Source: Polaribacter batillariae
GTDB lineage: Bacteria > Bacteroidota > Bacteroidia > Flavobacteriales > Flavobacteriaceae
Length of the DNA stretch: 64,000 nucleotides
Assembly: GCF_017498485.1 (NCBI RefSeq)
Contig: NZ_CP071795.1
Location: forward strand, 3,454,501 to 3,518,500
Reading direction: 5' to 3'
Shown in pieces: positions 54,559 to 64,000 of the stretch (positions are counted from its first letter, which is position 1; every line of letters starts with the position of its first letter). Position numbers and translations under genes: made by a program. Below the pieces are notes generated by a model. It did no database searches and was not told where the DNA came from. It worked only from the letters and a program-made list of their open reading frames with translations.

Positions 54559-55635
54559 ATGTTAGAAAAAATAAGAATTGTAAAGCAACGTTATGATGAG
54601 GTTTCGGATTTAATTATTCAACCTGATGTAATTACAGATCAAAAACGGTATGCGCAATTAATGAAAGAATATAAAGATTTAGGCGATGTTGTTAAAAAAG
54701 GGGAAGAATACCAGCAATTAACAGACAATATAGAAGAGGCAAAAGAAATAATTGCAGATGGCTCTGACGCAGAAATGACAGAAATGGCAAAAATGCAACT
54801 GGAAGAAGCCAATAGTAGAATTCCTCAATTAGAAGAAGAAATAAAATTTCTTTTAATACCAAAAGATCCAGAAGATTCTAAAAACGCAGTGGTAGAATTA
54901 CGAGCAGGAACTGGTGGAGATGAAGCCAGTATTTTTGCAGGAGATTTGTTTAGAATGTATTCTAAATATTGCGAAAGTAAAGGTTGGAAAGTTTCTACTG
55001 TAGATTATTCTGAAGGTACAAATGGCGGTTTTAAAGAAATTCAATTTGAGGTAACTGGAGAAGATGTTTATGGAATTTTAAAGTTCGAAGCGGGTGTGCA
55101 TCGTGTACAAAGAGTGCCACAAACCGAAACACAAGGTCGTGTACATACTTCTGCAGCAACTTGTATGGTTTTCCCAGAGGCAGAAGAGTTTGATGTAGAA
55201 ATTAACCCCAAAGATGTAAGGATCGATTTTTTCTGTTCTTCAGGTCCTGGAGGTCAATCTGTAAACACTACTTATTCTGCAGTACGTTTAACGCACATTC
55301 CTACAGGTTTGGTGGCGCAATGTCAAGACCAAAAATCGCAACATAAAAATAAAGAGAAAGCATTTAAAGTATTGCGTTCTCGTTTGTATGACATGGAATT
55401 GGCAAAGAAACAGGCAGAAGACGCTTTAAAACGTGGTTCTATGGTTTCTTCTGGAGACAGAAGTGCGAAGATTAGAACTTACAACTACGCACAAGGTAGG
55501 GTTACAGACCATAGAATTGGATTGTCTTTATACGATTTGCCAAATATAATGAATGGAGATATTCAGAAAATTATCGACGAATTAATGTTGGCAGAAAACA
55601 CCGAGAAATTAAAAGAATTAGGAGACGGAATTTAA
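54559..55635 (+). CDS. prfA: Peptide chain release factor 1
   Basis: 358 residues. [40 protein letters not shown] and the catalytic GGQ loop in [20 protein letters not shown] (GGQ at residues 231-233) are present. It releases peptides at UAA and UAG. TAAATTCG at 54529 is a likely -7 element. Confidence 0.96.
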   Translation: MLEKIRIVKQRYDEVSDLIIQPDVITDQKRYAQLMKEYKDLGDVVKKGEEYQQLTDNIEEAKEIIADGSDAEMTEMAKMQLEEANSRIPQLEEEIKFLLIPKDPEDSKNAVVELRAGTGGDEASIFAGDLFRMYSKYCESKGWKVSTVDYSEGTNGGFKEIQFEVTGEDVYGILKFEAGVHRVQRVPQTETQGRVHTSAATCMVFPEAEEFDVEINPKDVRIDFFCSSGPGGQSVNTTYSAVRLTHIPTGLVAQCQDQKSQHKNKEKAFKVLRSRLYDMELAKKQAEDALKRGSMVSSGDRSAKIRTYNYAQGRVTDHRIGLSLYDLPNIMNGDIQKIIDELMLAENTEKLKELGDGI

Positions 55636-55665
55636 AATTTTTACGGTTACATATAATTACAAGAA

Positions 55666-55799
55666 GCTATCTCGAAAGTATTAAAATTTATCATTTTCGA
55701 CTGTAATGGAGAAATGGAGAAGTTTTATCTATTGAATTTTAGCATCTTGTACCTTTGACTTCGGTCAAAAATAGTAGTTAAATTTATTTTTGTGACAGC
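55666..55799. repeat. MITE-like element, copy 2
   Basis: 134 bp with ends GCTATCTCGAAAGTA and TTTTTGTGACAGC, related to the element at 40231; it has one TCATTTTCGACTGTAATGGA unit and lacks most of the middle. No open frame. Confidence 0.7.
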
Positions 55800-55860
55800 C
55801 TCTTTTTTATTTGAGATACTTTTTGATGTATATGAATTAATTTGCCTTTTGTTTCTTACT

Positions 55861-55868
55861 TACTTTTG
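55861..55868 (+). promoter_or_regulatory. -7 promoter element of the small membrane protein
   Basis: TACTTTTG matches TAnnTTTG, 18 bp before the ATG. Confidence 0.45.
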
Positions 55869-55886
55869 AAGTGTAAAAGAAAAAAA

Positions 55887-56063
55887 ATGATAGCCACAAA
55901 AATTTTAGGTCTCTCTAGTGCCTTTACAAAGAGTAAAAAAATTAAAATTGCAATATTGCTTGTAGAAATTGCAATTCTTGCTTACGCATATAAAAAAAAT
56001 AAAGAAGAACAAGAAAAAGAAAAAAAGCTAGAAGGAGAAAAAAATCAAAAAAAGTTACAATAA
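55887..56063 (+). CDS. Small single-pass membrane protein
   Basis: 58 residues from the ATG at 55887 (MIATKILGLSSAFTKSKK). One transmembrane helix (IAILLVEIAILAYAY) is followed by a very charged Lys/Glu tail. The upstream start at 55842 would lie before the promoter. Function unknown. Confidence 0.6.
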   Translation: MIATKILGLSSAFTKSKKIKIAILLVEIAILAYAYKKNKEEQEKEKKLEGEKNQKKLQ

Positions 56064-56161
56064 AAACGATGAAAGAAAAAGAAAAAAATGTTATTCGAAA
56101 AAGAAGTGAAAAGCTATGAAAAAGAGTGCAAAAACTATGAAATATAATTTCTAAGTACATG

Positions 56162-56204
56162 TAAAAGCGATTAAAGTTGGGGGACTTTTAATCGCTTTTT
56201 TTTT
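56162..56204 (+). terminator. Intrinsic terminator
   Basis: Stem AAAAGCGATTAAA/TTTAATCGCTTTT with a T-run, between the small membrane protein and the convergent GH31 gene. Confidence 0.85.
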
Positions 56205-56246
56205 CTAAATGAATATTTCGAAAGTCTTATTCAAAAAAAAATGGTA

Positions 56247-58652
56247 TTATTCTCCGAACAAATGTAGTTCTGTAAAGTCTTTATTTATTGTAATAGCTTT
56301 ATTTACAGACGAATTTATTCTGTCTAATTCGATTTCTACATTATCGATTTGAACTGATGTAATTTCGAAAGGCAAATTGTGAAATACAATATTAAATTTC
56401 GTGTAACTCGCATCGAAATCTCCACGTTTATGTTGCTGTAAAATAAATTCTGATTTTTTACCAGTTACTTTAAATGTACGTAAACTAAACCTTCCTTTCT
56501 TATAATCGTATCCATCATGTGCATCATCATATAATTTAGAAGATTCTTTTCCTTCTTTATAATAAACGTCTAACGTAATTTCATCAAAATCTTTTTCACC
56601 TACATATTGTTGTACAGGATATTTAGGGATAACAGCTCCTTCTTTTACGAAAATAGGCATGCTATCGATATCTGCATCAACCCACATTTCTTTTCCACCT
56701 TCTACAATTTCATCTGTCCAGAAATTATACCATTTGCCTCTTGGAATGTACATTCTTCTTCCTTTGGCATTGGGTTCTATAATTGGGCAGGCTAAAATTT
56801 GTTCTCCAAATACAAACTCATCACTTCTATAATGTGTTTGTTGGTCTTCTTGATCATACAAAACCAACGATTTTAACATTGGTGTTCCATCATTTAAATA
56901 TTTCCAAAAAGAAGTATATAAATAAGGTAAAAGTTGATATCTAATTTCTACGAATTTTCTTACGATGTCTGTAATTTCATCACCAAAAACCCAAGGTTCT
57001 TGATCTCCATGATCTCCAGAGGAGTGCACTCTACAAAACGTATGGAAAATTCCTAATTGAATCCACCTTGCAAATAATTCTCCTTGAGGTTGTTCTGCAA
57101 AACCACCAATATCGCTTCCTGCAAAAGAAAAGCCAGACATAGCCATTCTTTGCGCTTGATTGTTTGCAATGGCCAAATGTTCCCAGGTTGCTACATTGTC
57201 TCCCATCCAAGTAGAAGTATAACGTTGTGCACCAGAATAGGCAGATCGTGTAATTACAAAAGGTCTTTTTGGATATGCATATTTTTTTAAACCGTGGTAG
57301 GTTGCACGTGCCATTTGTGTTCCGTAAATGTTGTGCGCTTTTCTGTGAGAACAAGGGTTACCATCATAATCATGACGTACATCGTTTGGAAAAGATTTGT
57401 TTGGAACATCCATAACTGCTGGCTCGTTCATATCATTCCAAACACCTTTTACACCAATTTCTTCAATTAATTCTTGAAACAAACCAGACCACCAATCTCT
57501 AACTTCTGGTTTTGTAAAATCTGGGAAATAGCATTCTCCAGGCCAAACTTTACCTTTCATGTAAGGTCCATCTGCACGTTTACAGAAATAATCTTTATCT
57601 AATGCTTCCTTAAAAACATCATATTCCATATCAATTTTAATTCCTGGATCTATAATAACCACCGTTTTAAAACCATCGTCTTCTAATTCTTTTACCATTC
57701 TTTTTGGGTCAGGAAAATGGTTTTTATCCCAAGTAAAACAACGAAAACCATCCATATAATCGATGTCTAAATAAATAGCATCGCAAGGTATTTTTAAATC
57801 TCTAAAAGTATTGGTAACCTCTTTTACATTGCTTTCTGGGTAATAACTCCACTTGCATTGGTGAAATCCTAAGGCCCATAATGGAGGTAAAGCATGTGGT
57901 TTTCCTGTTAAATCGGTATAATTTCTAACGACATCATTCATATCTGGGCCGTAAATAAAGTAATAATTCATTTCTCCACCTTGCGCCCAAAAGCTAGTTA
58001 CATTTCTTCTTTCGTGTGCGAAATCGAAATGAGATTTAAAAGTATTGTCAAAGAAAATACCATAAGCTTTGTTATCTTGAATGGCTGTGTAAAAAGGAAT
58101 TGCCTTGTAAATTGGGTCTGTATTTTTACCAAAAGCGTAAGAATCTGTTGCCCAGTTTTCGAAACGTTTCCCTTTCATATTTACATCTACAGGCTTGTCT
58201 CCTAAACCGTAAAAACTTTCTGCTTTTTGGCAAGCTTTACTCATTTTTACAATGTCTCCACCATATTCGTAACTTTCTTCCCAATGAAAACCAATTTCGT
58301 CTTCGTTAATTAGTTTCATGTCTATAGCATCGTACAAACTAATTTGTAAATTTTGCTTTCTTACTTTACAAACTAATTTTGCAGTTGTAATTACATAATG
58401 CGTATCGTTTTCTGTAACTTTTAAAAAGTTGTATCCTCTACTTGCATGAATGGTAACTCCGTAAGAAAAATCATTTTCGAACTTTCCTGTGGTTGAGTAG
58501 CGAAAACGAATTACACTGTCTCTAATGACTGTAATTTGTAGTACTACATTATTGCTAGTTGTAAAATAAAGGGTATCTACGTCTTTTCTATATTTTATAA
58601 TTTCTGAAGGAAAAAGATTTCCTTTTTGTTCTAATTCGGTATTAACAATCAT
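56247..58652 (-). CDS. Glycoside hydrolase family 31 alpha-glucosidase
   Basis: 801 residues, no signal peptide, so cytoplasmic. GVWNDMNEPAVMDVP holds the catalytic nucleophile Asp and WMGDNVATWEHL the acid/base Asp; FHQCKWSYYPESNVKEV, IYLDIDYMDGFRCFTWD and FAGSDIGGF are further GH31 marks. It cleaves alpha-1,4-linked glucose from malto-oligosaccharides. It lies downstream of the glgE-mak-glgB operon, beyond a terminator. Confidence 0.92.
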   Translation of the reverse strand: MIVNTELEQKGNLFPSEIIKYRKDVDTLYFTTSNNVVLQITVIRDSVIRFRYSTTGKFENDFSYGVTIHASRGYNFLKVTENDTHYVITTAKLVCKVRKQNLQISLYDAIDMKLINEDEIGFHWEESYEYGGDIVKMSKACQKAESFYGLGDKPVDVNMKGKRFENWATDSYAFGKNTDPIYKAIPFYTAIQDNKAYGIFFDNTFKSHFDFAHERRNVTSFWAQGGEMNYYFIYGPDMNDVVRNYTDLTGKPHALPPLWALGFHQCKWSYYPESNVKEVTNTFRDLKIPCDAIYLDIDYMDGFRCFTWDKNHFPDPKRMVKELEDDGFKTVVIIDPGIKIDMEYDVFKEALDKDYFCKRADGPYMKGKVWPGECYFPDFTKPEVRDWWSGLFQELIEEIGVKGVWNDMNEPAVMDVPNKSFPNDVRHDYDGNPCSHRKAHNIYGTQMARATYHGLKKYAYPKRPFVITRSAYSGAQRYTSTWMGDNVATWEHLAIANNQAQRMAMSGFSFAGSDIGGFAEQPQGELFARWIQLGIFHTFCRVHSSGDHGDQEPWVFGDEITDIVRKFVEIRYQLLPYLYTSFWKYLNDGTPMLKSLVLYDQEDQQTHYRSDEFVFGEQILACPIIEPNAKGRRMYIPRGKWYNFWTDEIVEGGKEMWVDADIDSMPIFVKEGAVIPKYPVQQYVGEKDFDEITLDVYYKEGKESSKLYDDAHDGYDYKKGRFSLRTFKVTGKKSEFILQQHKRGDFDASYTKFNIVFHNLPFEITSVQIDNVEIELDRINSSVNKAITINKDFTELHLFGE

Positions 58653-58852
58653 ATATTTTGCTTGTTTTTTATCGTGTAAAAATCGTAAAAGTTTGGTATA
58701 GAACCTTCTATAAAGTTCTTTTTTTACGATAACGTTTTAGTTTATTTTTGATAAATAAAGTGCTAAAATACTATAAAAAACAGAATAAGAATAAAGTGTA
58801 TAAATTATTTAGAATTCTATAAAAATAGCACTTCTTTATTTTGAAGTATTAA

Positions 58853-58903
58853 AAAATAACTGTTTATTTTTACCAATACAACAGTAAAAATAAACAGTTA
58901 TTT
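58853..58903 (-). terminator. Strong hairpin terminator after glgB
   Basis: 19-bp stem AATAACTGTTTATTTTTAC pairing with its complement around a 9-nt loop, with a U-run on the minus strand; the stop of glgB is at its edge. Confidence 0.9.
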
Positions 58904-60811
58904 TTATTGATATTTAAAAGCAACCATCGCTAAAGGTGGTAAATCTAATTCTATAGAGTTTTCTCTATTGTTCCACGTCTTTTTTTCTGAAGTAATTGTT
59001 TTATTTTTATATTGATTTGTTCCGTAGAATTTTTTATCGTCGCTATTAAAAACTTCTTTTAATTTGCCAGCTTTGGGCAAGCCAATTCTGTATTTTTCTC
59101 TAGGAACGGGTGTCATATTCAATACAATAATTACATTGTCTTTTTCGTTTTCTCCTTTTCTTATATAAGATAATACCGAATTTTGATGATCTCCATGATT
59201 TATCCACTCGAAACCTTCGTGAGAAAATTGTTTTTGGTGCAGTGCTTTTTCTTTTTTATAAAATGTATTTAATTCTTTTACTAAAGTTTGTGCGCCTTTA
59301 TGCACGTCGTATTGTAATAAATGCCAGTCTAAACTTCCTTCGAAATTCCATTCAGACGTTTGCCCAAATTCTCCACCTTGAAATAACAGTTTTGTTCCAG
59401 GGTGTGTAAACATATAACTGTACATCAACCTTAAATTAGCAAAACGTTGCCACTCGTCTCCAGGCATTTTAGAAACGATGGATTTTTTGCCATACACAAC
59501 TTCGTCATGCGAAAGAGGTAACATAAAGTTTTCTGTAAATGCGTAATTTAAGCTAAAAGTTAAATCGTTTTGATGATGCTTTCTATACAAAGGTTCTTTG
59601 GCAAAATATTGTAAAGTATCGTGCATCCAGCCCATCATCCATTTCATACCAAAACCTAAACCACCATCGTAAATTGGTTTCGAAACTTTAGAAAAAGAAG
59701 TCGATTCTTCTGCAATGGTTTGTACATCTGGAAAGGCTTCATAAACAGCCGTATTCATTTCTTTTATAAAATCGATGGCTTCTAAATATTCATTTCCACC
59801 ATACATATTGGGCTCCCATTCGCCATCTTCTCTAGAATAATCTAAAAATAACATAGAGGCAACTGCATCTACTCGCAAACCATCTGCATGGTATTGGTCT
59901 AACCAAAAAATGGCATTACTAATTAAAAATGCTTTTATTTCGTTTCTTCCGTAATTAAAAATTAAACTTTTCCAATCTTGGTGATATCCTTTTCTTCTAT
60001 CTGGATGTTCGTATAAATGCGAACCGTCGAAAAATCCTAAACCATGGTCGTCTGAAGGAAAATGAGAAGGCACCCAATCTAATAAAACGCCAATTCCGTT
60101 TTCGTGAAATTTATCAACTAAAAATTTAAATTCATCAGGATAACCAAAACGAGATGTTGGTGCAAAATATCCAGTTAATTGATATCCCCAACTTGGGTCG
60201 TAAGGATATTCCATAATTGGCATAAATTCTACGTGCGTAAAATTCATTTCTTTTACATATTTTACCAATTCTTCTGCCAATTCGTTATAACTTAAAAATC
60301 GATTTTCTTCGATTTGTTTTTTCCAAGAGCCTAAATGAACTTCATATACAGAAAAAGGTGCATCTAATGCGTTGTTTTTCTTTCTGTTTTTCATCCATTT
60401 TTTATCATTCCAAGCATAATTATCTTCCCAAACAACAGAGGCTGTTTTTGGTGGATGTTCGCACCTTCTTGCAAATGGATCTGCTTTTTCGGTAATTACA
60501 TTATTGCTAGAATTGCGAATTTTGTATTTGTAAATAGCACCTTTTTTAACATTCGGTATAAAACCTTCCCAGATTCCGCTTTCATCCCAACGTACGTTTA
60601 AGTGATGTTCGCCTTCTTGCCAAAAGTTAAAGTCTCCAATTACAGAAACGGCTTTAGCGCTTGGTGCCCAAACCGCAAAATAGGTGCCTTTTACACCATC
60701 TACAGTAATAATGTGTGCGCCGAATTTTTCGTATAAACGATAATGTTTTCCTGCTTTAAATAAATCAATGTCAAAATCTGTAAAAAGACTGTGTACTTTT
60801 GTTTGTGTCAT
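58904..60811 (-). CDS. glgB: 1,4-alpha-glucan branching enzyme
   Basis: 635 residues (GH13_9). CBM48: GTYFAVWAPSAKAVSVIGDF. Catalytic part: FTHVEFMPIMEYPYDPSWGY, VLLDWVPSHFP, GLRVDAVASMLFLDY (nucleophile Asp), IAEEST (acid/base Glu) and MLPLSHDEVVYGK (His-Asp). It adds alpha-1,6 branches. Four bp separate it from the maltokinase-like gene. Confidence 0.96.
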   Translation of the reverse strand: MTQTKVHSLFTDFDIDLFKAGKHYRLYEKFGAHIITVDGVKGTYFAVWAPSAKAVSVIGDFNFWQEGEHHLNVRWDESGIWEGFIPNVKKGAIYKYKIRNSSNNVITEKADPFARRCEHPPKTASVVWEDNYAWNDKKWMKNRKKNNALDAPFSVYEVHLGSWKKQIEENRFLSYNELAEELVKYVKEMNFTHVEFMPIMEYPYDPSWGYQLTGYFAPTSRFGYPDEFKFLVDKFHENGIGVLLDWVPSHFPSDDHGLGFFDGSHLYEHPDRRKGYHQDWKSLIFNYGRNEIKAFLISNAIFWLDQYHADGLRVDAVASMLFLDYSREDGEWEPNMYGGNEYLEAIDFIKEMNTAVYEAFPDVQTIAEESTSFSKVSKPIYDGGLGFGMKWMMGWMHDTLQYFAKEPLYRKHHQNDLTFSLNYAFTENFMLPLSHDEVVYGKKSIVSKMPGDEWQRFANLRLMYSYMFTHPGTKLLFQGGEFGQTSEWNFEGSLDWHLLQYDVHKGAQTLVKELNTFYKKEKALHQKQFSHEGFEWINHGDHQNSVLSYIRKGENEKDNVIIVLNMTPVPREKYRIGLPKAGKLKEVFNSDDKKFYGTNQYKNKTITSEKKTWNNRENSIELDLPPLAMVAFKYQ

Positions 60812-60815
60812 AGTT

Positions 60816-62444
60816 TTATGAATCTAATATGTTAGCAATACCTTTTAATGGAATAATGGTCCATTTTGGTCTTGAATTGAGTTCGTAGCCCAATTCGTAA
60901 ATTGCTTTTTCTAGCAAGCAATATTTTAATAAAAACCTTCTTTCGTTTCTATAACCAATGTGTAGGTTTGCTTCTTTTGTTGTTGCCACATAGGTTTCCA
61001 TGAAAATTGAAACCATGTATTTGTATAATAATTCTCCATATTCAAAAAGTTCTTCTCTGCTTTTAGAATACGTATTTTCGTTGTTAAATATGGTTGAATA
61101 AATGGCGTAATGGAAAGAACGAAACAAACCAGCGACATCTTTTAATGGAGGTTGTTTTACTTTACGATCTCTTATAGTACTTTCTGGTTCTCCTTCGAAA
61201 TCGAGAATGCAAAAATCGTTTTCTTGTACTAAAATTTGCCCTAAATGATAATCGCCATGAATTCGAATGCGCTCGCCTTTTAACTTTGTCCAATCGAAAT
61301 GAACCAGGCGTTTTCTAATTTCATTTTTTCGTTCTAAAAAATCTTTGGCGAGTTCTAAAGAATACCCTTCTAACTTGTGTAAATTATTTTCGGCAAGATT
61401 TAACCTGTTTTGAAACTGATAGGTTAACCTGTTTTTTAACCAAACAGAATAATCTCCATTAAAACGAGTAGGTGTAAAGGCGGTATCTTCGAATTCGGAT
61501 CCTAAAGCTGCATGCATTTCTGCAGTTCTTTTAGCAATTAGTTTTACGTTATTTAAAATATTGAGTCCTAACCAATCGATTATTTGCGGAGCAACTTCTG
61601 TGATTTTTACACGGTCGTATAAACTTACATCGGGTAAATTTTTAAAAATGATGTTTTTCTGATCTACATTTTGGTAAATCGTATGAATTTCTTTCAGAAA
61701 ATATTCCCAAGCATCGCCTTTATTTGGTACTAATTTTTGCATTAAACCAATGGTAATGTTTACATCGTCAGAATCAATAATATGAATACTGCCTAAATAA
61801 GGTGGTGTATTTTGGTATTCTTTTTTTTCTGATAAAAAACGACTCATTTCGTAGTCGGGATTTTTATCCGCATAAATTCTTCTGAAAAATTTTAGAATAA
61901 ATGCATCATTATAAATAATAGAAGTGTTGCTTTGTTCTGCCCCCATTAATTTTGAAGATTGGTAATTTGGAAATTGAAAACCTTCTGACTTATGATATTG
62001 CACAGGGGTTTTGTCTATTGGCAAAGCTGTGCTAATTCTTTCGTAAACGACTTTTCTAAAACTTTCTAAATAAATGGCATCTACAATAAAACCTTTTTTG
62101 TTTTCTAATTTTATGGGTAAAATTTTACTTTTTTCAGCAGCACTTTCATCAGAAACAAAAGCAATGGGTAAAAAGTAATGATGGTAAAAGGCTTCTACAA
62201 AATTTACTTCTAAAATTAAGCCAAAATAGATTTCTCCATCTTGTTGAATTTTAAAATATTCACTTAATTCTATATATTTTAATTGGCTCGATTTTCCTCC
62301 ATACCAACGTTGTTTTTGAATGTATTCTTCTAAAACTTCAGACAGAAAAATAGCAGTAAAATCTGTATCCAACATTATTTCGTTCCAATTTTTACTGGAA
62401 GAAAACAATGTGGTTTTAGTATTCGATGCTACTTTTTCTAACAT
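60816..62444 (-). CDS. Maltokinase-like protein (standalone Mak/Pep2 type)
   Basis: 542 residues. The N-terminus carries QKQRWYGGKSSQLKYIELSE, the maltokinase cap signature; the kinase lobe has RIRIHGDYHLGQILV (catalytic Asp) and FCILDFEGEPESTIRDRKVK (metal-binding Asp). This is maltokinase, which makes maltose 1-phosphate from maltose. No trehalose synthase domain is fused, although a TreS-Mak fusion is common elsewhere. It lies 2 bp after glgE and 4 bp before glgB. Confidence 0.88.
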   Translation of the reverse strand: MLEKVASNTKTTLFSSSKNWNEIMLDTDFTAIFLSEVLEEYIQKQRWYGGKSSQLKYIELSEYFKIQQDGEIYFGLILEVNFVEAFYHHYFLPIAFVSDESAAEKSKILPIKLENKKGFIVDAIYLESFRKVVYERISTALPIDKTPVQYHKSEGFQFPNYQSSKLMGAEQSNTSIIYNDAFILKFFRRIYADKNPDYEMSRFLSEKKEYQNTPPYLGSIHIIDSDDVNITIGLMQKLVPNKGDAWEYFLKEIHTIYQNVDQKNIIFKNLPDVSLYDRVKITEVAPQIIDWLGLNILNNVKLIAKRTAEMHAALGSEFEDTAFTPTRFNGDYSVWLKNRLTYQFQNRLNLAENNLHKLEGYSLELAKDFLERKNEIRKRLVHFDWTKLKGERIRIHGDYHLGQILVQENDFCILDFEGEPESTIRDRKVKQPPLKDVAGLFRSFHYAIYSTIFNNENTYSKSREELFEYGELLYKYMVSIFMETYVATTKEANLHIGYRNERRFLLKYCLLEKAIYELGYELNSRPKWTIIPLKGIANILDS

Positions 62445-62446
62445 TT

Positions 62447-64000
62447 TTATTTGTTAATTTTAAATATATGAAAAGGAATGTACGGATGTAATTCTACATA
62501 ATTCCACTCGTTATACCAATTGTAAGAATTGTTTGTTATTAAATCGTGGACTTCTATTTTTTGCCCTTCATGCACATTTAATTGTTGCAATGGAACTTGC
62601 ACAGAGCCAGATTGCGAATGATAAGCATCTAAACTTATAATTGTTAAGGTTTCGTTGGTTTTATCTTGATTCCATTTATAGAAAGCAATTAAATGATCGT
62701 TTCCTGTTTCACAAAATTGAATGTTATTGGTTTGTTGAAAAGATTCGTTGTTTTTTCTGATGGAATTAATCGACGAAATAATGGTCGTTAACCTATTTTC
62801 TTTGTTCCAATCGTAATGGCAAAGTTGAAATTTTTCTGACATGTAATATTCTTCTTTTCCAATAATTGGCTCACTAATCATTTGTTCAAAAACTGGCCCG
62901 TAAATACCTATGTTGGAGCTTAATGTAGCCGCTAAAGCATAGCGTAAAAGAAATTTAGCTTCTGGTGCATTTTGTAAATGAAACGGGTTAATATCTGGTG
63001 TATTTGGCCAAAAATTAGGACGCATGTATTCTTTTTGATCGGTTTTTGTTAACTCGTTCATATACTCGATAATCTCGTGTTTCGATTCTCGCCAAGTAAA
63101 ATAAGTATAAGATTGGGTGTAACCTTGTTTTGCTAGTTGTTGCATTATTTTTGGGCGCGTAAATGCTTCTGCTAAAAATAATACATCTGGATGTTTTTTC
63201 TTTACTTCAGTAATTATCCAACCCCAAAAATAGTAAGGTTTTGTATGCGGATTATCTACTCTAAAAACATTAATGCCACAATCTATCCAATAAAACAAGG
63301 TGTCTAAACATTCTTTCCAAAGATTTTTATAATCTGCGGTTTCCCAATAAATTGGTAAAATGTCTTGGTACTTTTTTGGCGGATTTTCTGCATATTGTAC
63401 AGTTCCATCTGGTCTCCACTTGAACCAATCTGGATGGTCTTTTACCCAAGGATGGTCTGGAGCTGCTTGTAAAGCGTAATCCATGGCAATTTCAATGCCT
63501 TGTTTTTTTGCGTCTTTAATTAATTCTTTAAAATCTTCTAAAGAACCCAATTCTGGATGAATGTCTTTATGCCCACCGTATTTAGACCCAATTCCCCAAG
63601 TAGAACCTACATCGTTCTTTTCTGCTTCTGTAGTGTTGTTTTTTCCTTTTCTGTTTACTTCTCCAATTGGATGAATAGGAGGGAAGTACAAGGTATCGAA
63701 TCCCATTTTTGCGACTCTTGGCAACAATCTGTGGCAATCTTTAAAAGTACCATGTTTGCCTTCGGTTTCTGAAGCTGAGCGTGGAAAAAATTCGTACCAA
63801 GTACTAAAACGTGCTTTTAATCTATCTACATAAACAGATAAAGATTTGCTTTCTTGCGTTAATAGCTTGATAGGATATTTGATTAAAATTTCCTTTAATT
63901 TATTAGAAACTGCTTCTTTTATGGCTTCTGCATATGTTGTTTCGTCTTCGAAAATGGCAATTAAAGAATTTAAATATTTTTTTTCTTCTGTAGATGCTTT
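62447..64000 (-). CDS. glgE: Alpha-1,4-glucan:maltose-1-phosphate maltosyltransferase (partial, 5' end outside window)
   Basis: The last 518 codons are present; the start lies beyond 64000. GFDTLYFPPIHPIGEVNRKG, TWGIGSKYGGHKDIHPELGS, FRVDNPHTKPYYFWGWII (nucleophile Asp) and FLAEAFTRPKIM (acid/base Glu) are GlgE hallmarks. It transfers maltose from maltose 1-phosphate to a glucan. It heads a tight operon with maltokinase and glgB, completing the maltose-1-phosphate to branched glucan route. Confidence 0.95.
   Translation of the reverse strand, partial: KASTEEKKYLNSLIAIFEDETTYAEAIKEAVSNKLKEILIKYPIKLLTQESKSLSVYVDRLKARFSTWYEFFPRSASETEGKHGTFKDCHRLLPRVAKMGFDTLYFPPIHPIGEVNRKGKNNTTEAEKNDVGSTWGIGSKYGGHKDIHPELGSLEDFKELIKDAKKQGIEIAMDYALQAAPDHPWVKDHPDWFKWRPDGTVQYAENPPKKYQDILPIYWETADYKNLWKECLDTLFYWIDCGINVFRVDNPHTKPYYFWGWIITEVKKKHPDVLFLAEAFTRPKIMQQLAKQGYTQSYTYFTWRESKHEIIEYMNELTKTDQKEYMRPNFWPNTPDINPFHLQNAPEAKFLLRYALAATLSSNIGIYGPVFEQMISEPIIGKEEYYMSEKFQLCHYDWNKENRLTTIISSINSIRKNNESFQQTNNIQFCETGNDHLIAFYKWNQDKTNETLTIISLDAYHSQSGSVQVPLQQLNVHEGQKIEVHDLITNNSYNWYNEWNYVELHPYIPFHIFKINK

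Overview
The window is AT-rich DNA from a marine-type flavobacterium (Bacteroidota, Flavobacteriaceae; Polaribacter or Tenacibaculum would fit, but the genus cannot be fixed from this sequence). Support comes from a SusC/SusD pair, a type IX secretion C-terminal domain, many SPII lipoproteins, a type III glutamine synthetase, the 480-residue form of GAPDH, small DUF proteins common in Flavobacteriia, and promoters of the Bacteroidota form TTG-N19-TAnnTTTG with very short leaders. It holds about 58 genes, one tRNA, two insertion sequences and several repeat families.

Layout. 1-11 kb: a partial two-component-propeller sensor kinase, an exported lipoprotein formylglycine-generating enzyme, a peptidoglycan-binding-domain protein, a TlpA-type thioredoxin lipoprotein, gap, a PlsC-type acyltransferase with an SBF symporter, DUF4159, and a DUF3575-like barrel. 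11-19.4 kb: a membrane-anchored AraC regulator, a frameshifted secreted lipase with a T9SS tail, and four related lipoproteins made by tandem duplication. Four genes of this stretch carry an almost identical multi-copy operator-like element 52-56 bp before their start codons. 19.4-24 kb: a frameshifted GbsR/MarR regulator leading a tightly packed operon (membrane protein, DoxX-like, DUF2071, methyltransferase, membrane protein, DUF2071). 24-32 kb: a fused IcmF-type acyl-CoA mutase, an M15 peptidase, small DUF proteins, a BtuF-like protein and pyrF. 32.3-38.8 kb: an island bounded by a perfect 75-bp direct repeat, containing a DUF4197 pseudogene split by an IS630 element, and a SusCD pair. 38.8-44.6 kb: thioredoxin-like lipoprotein, tpiA, prmA, clpS, an IS256 element next to gene debris, a PID-CTERM-like small protein, tRNA-Arg, DUF2007. 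45-56 kb: a Na+/Ca2+ antiporter, an unknown lipoprotein, divergent GSII and GSIII glutamine synthetases, purM, a DUF4411/ImmA-IrrE pair, prfA. 56-64 kb: a GlgE-pathway operon (glgE, maltokinase, glgB) followed by a GH31 alpha-glucosidase.

How it works together. The housekeeping part is central metabolism (gap, tpiA, pyrF, purM, prfA, clpS, glutamine synthesis, glucan synthesis). The accessory part is surface biology: lipoproteins, outer-membrane receptor, secreted lipase and export-linked thioredoxins. The least explained signal is the operator family at 11.1, 16.8, 18.4 and 19.3 kb, which ties a barrel protein and duplicated lipoproteins into one putative regulon with either the AraC or the GbsR regulator next door.
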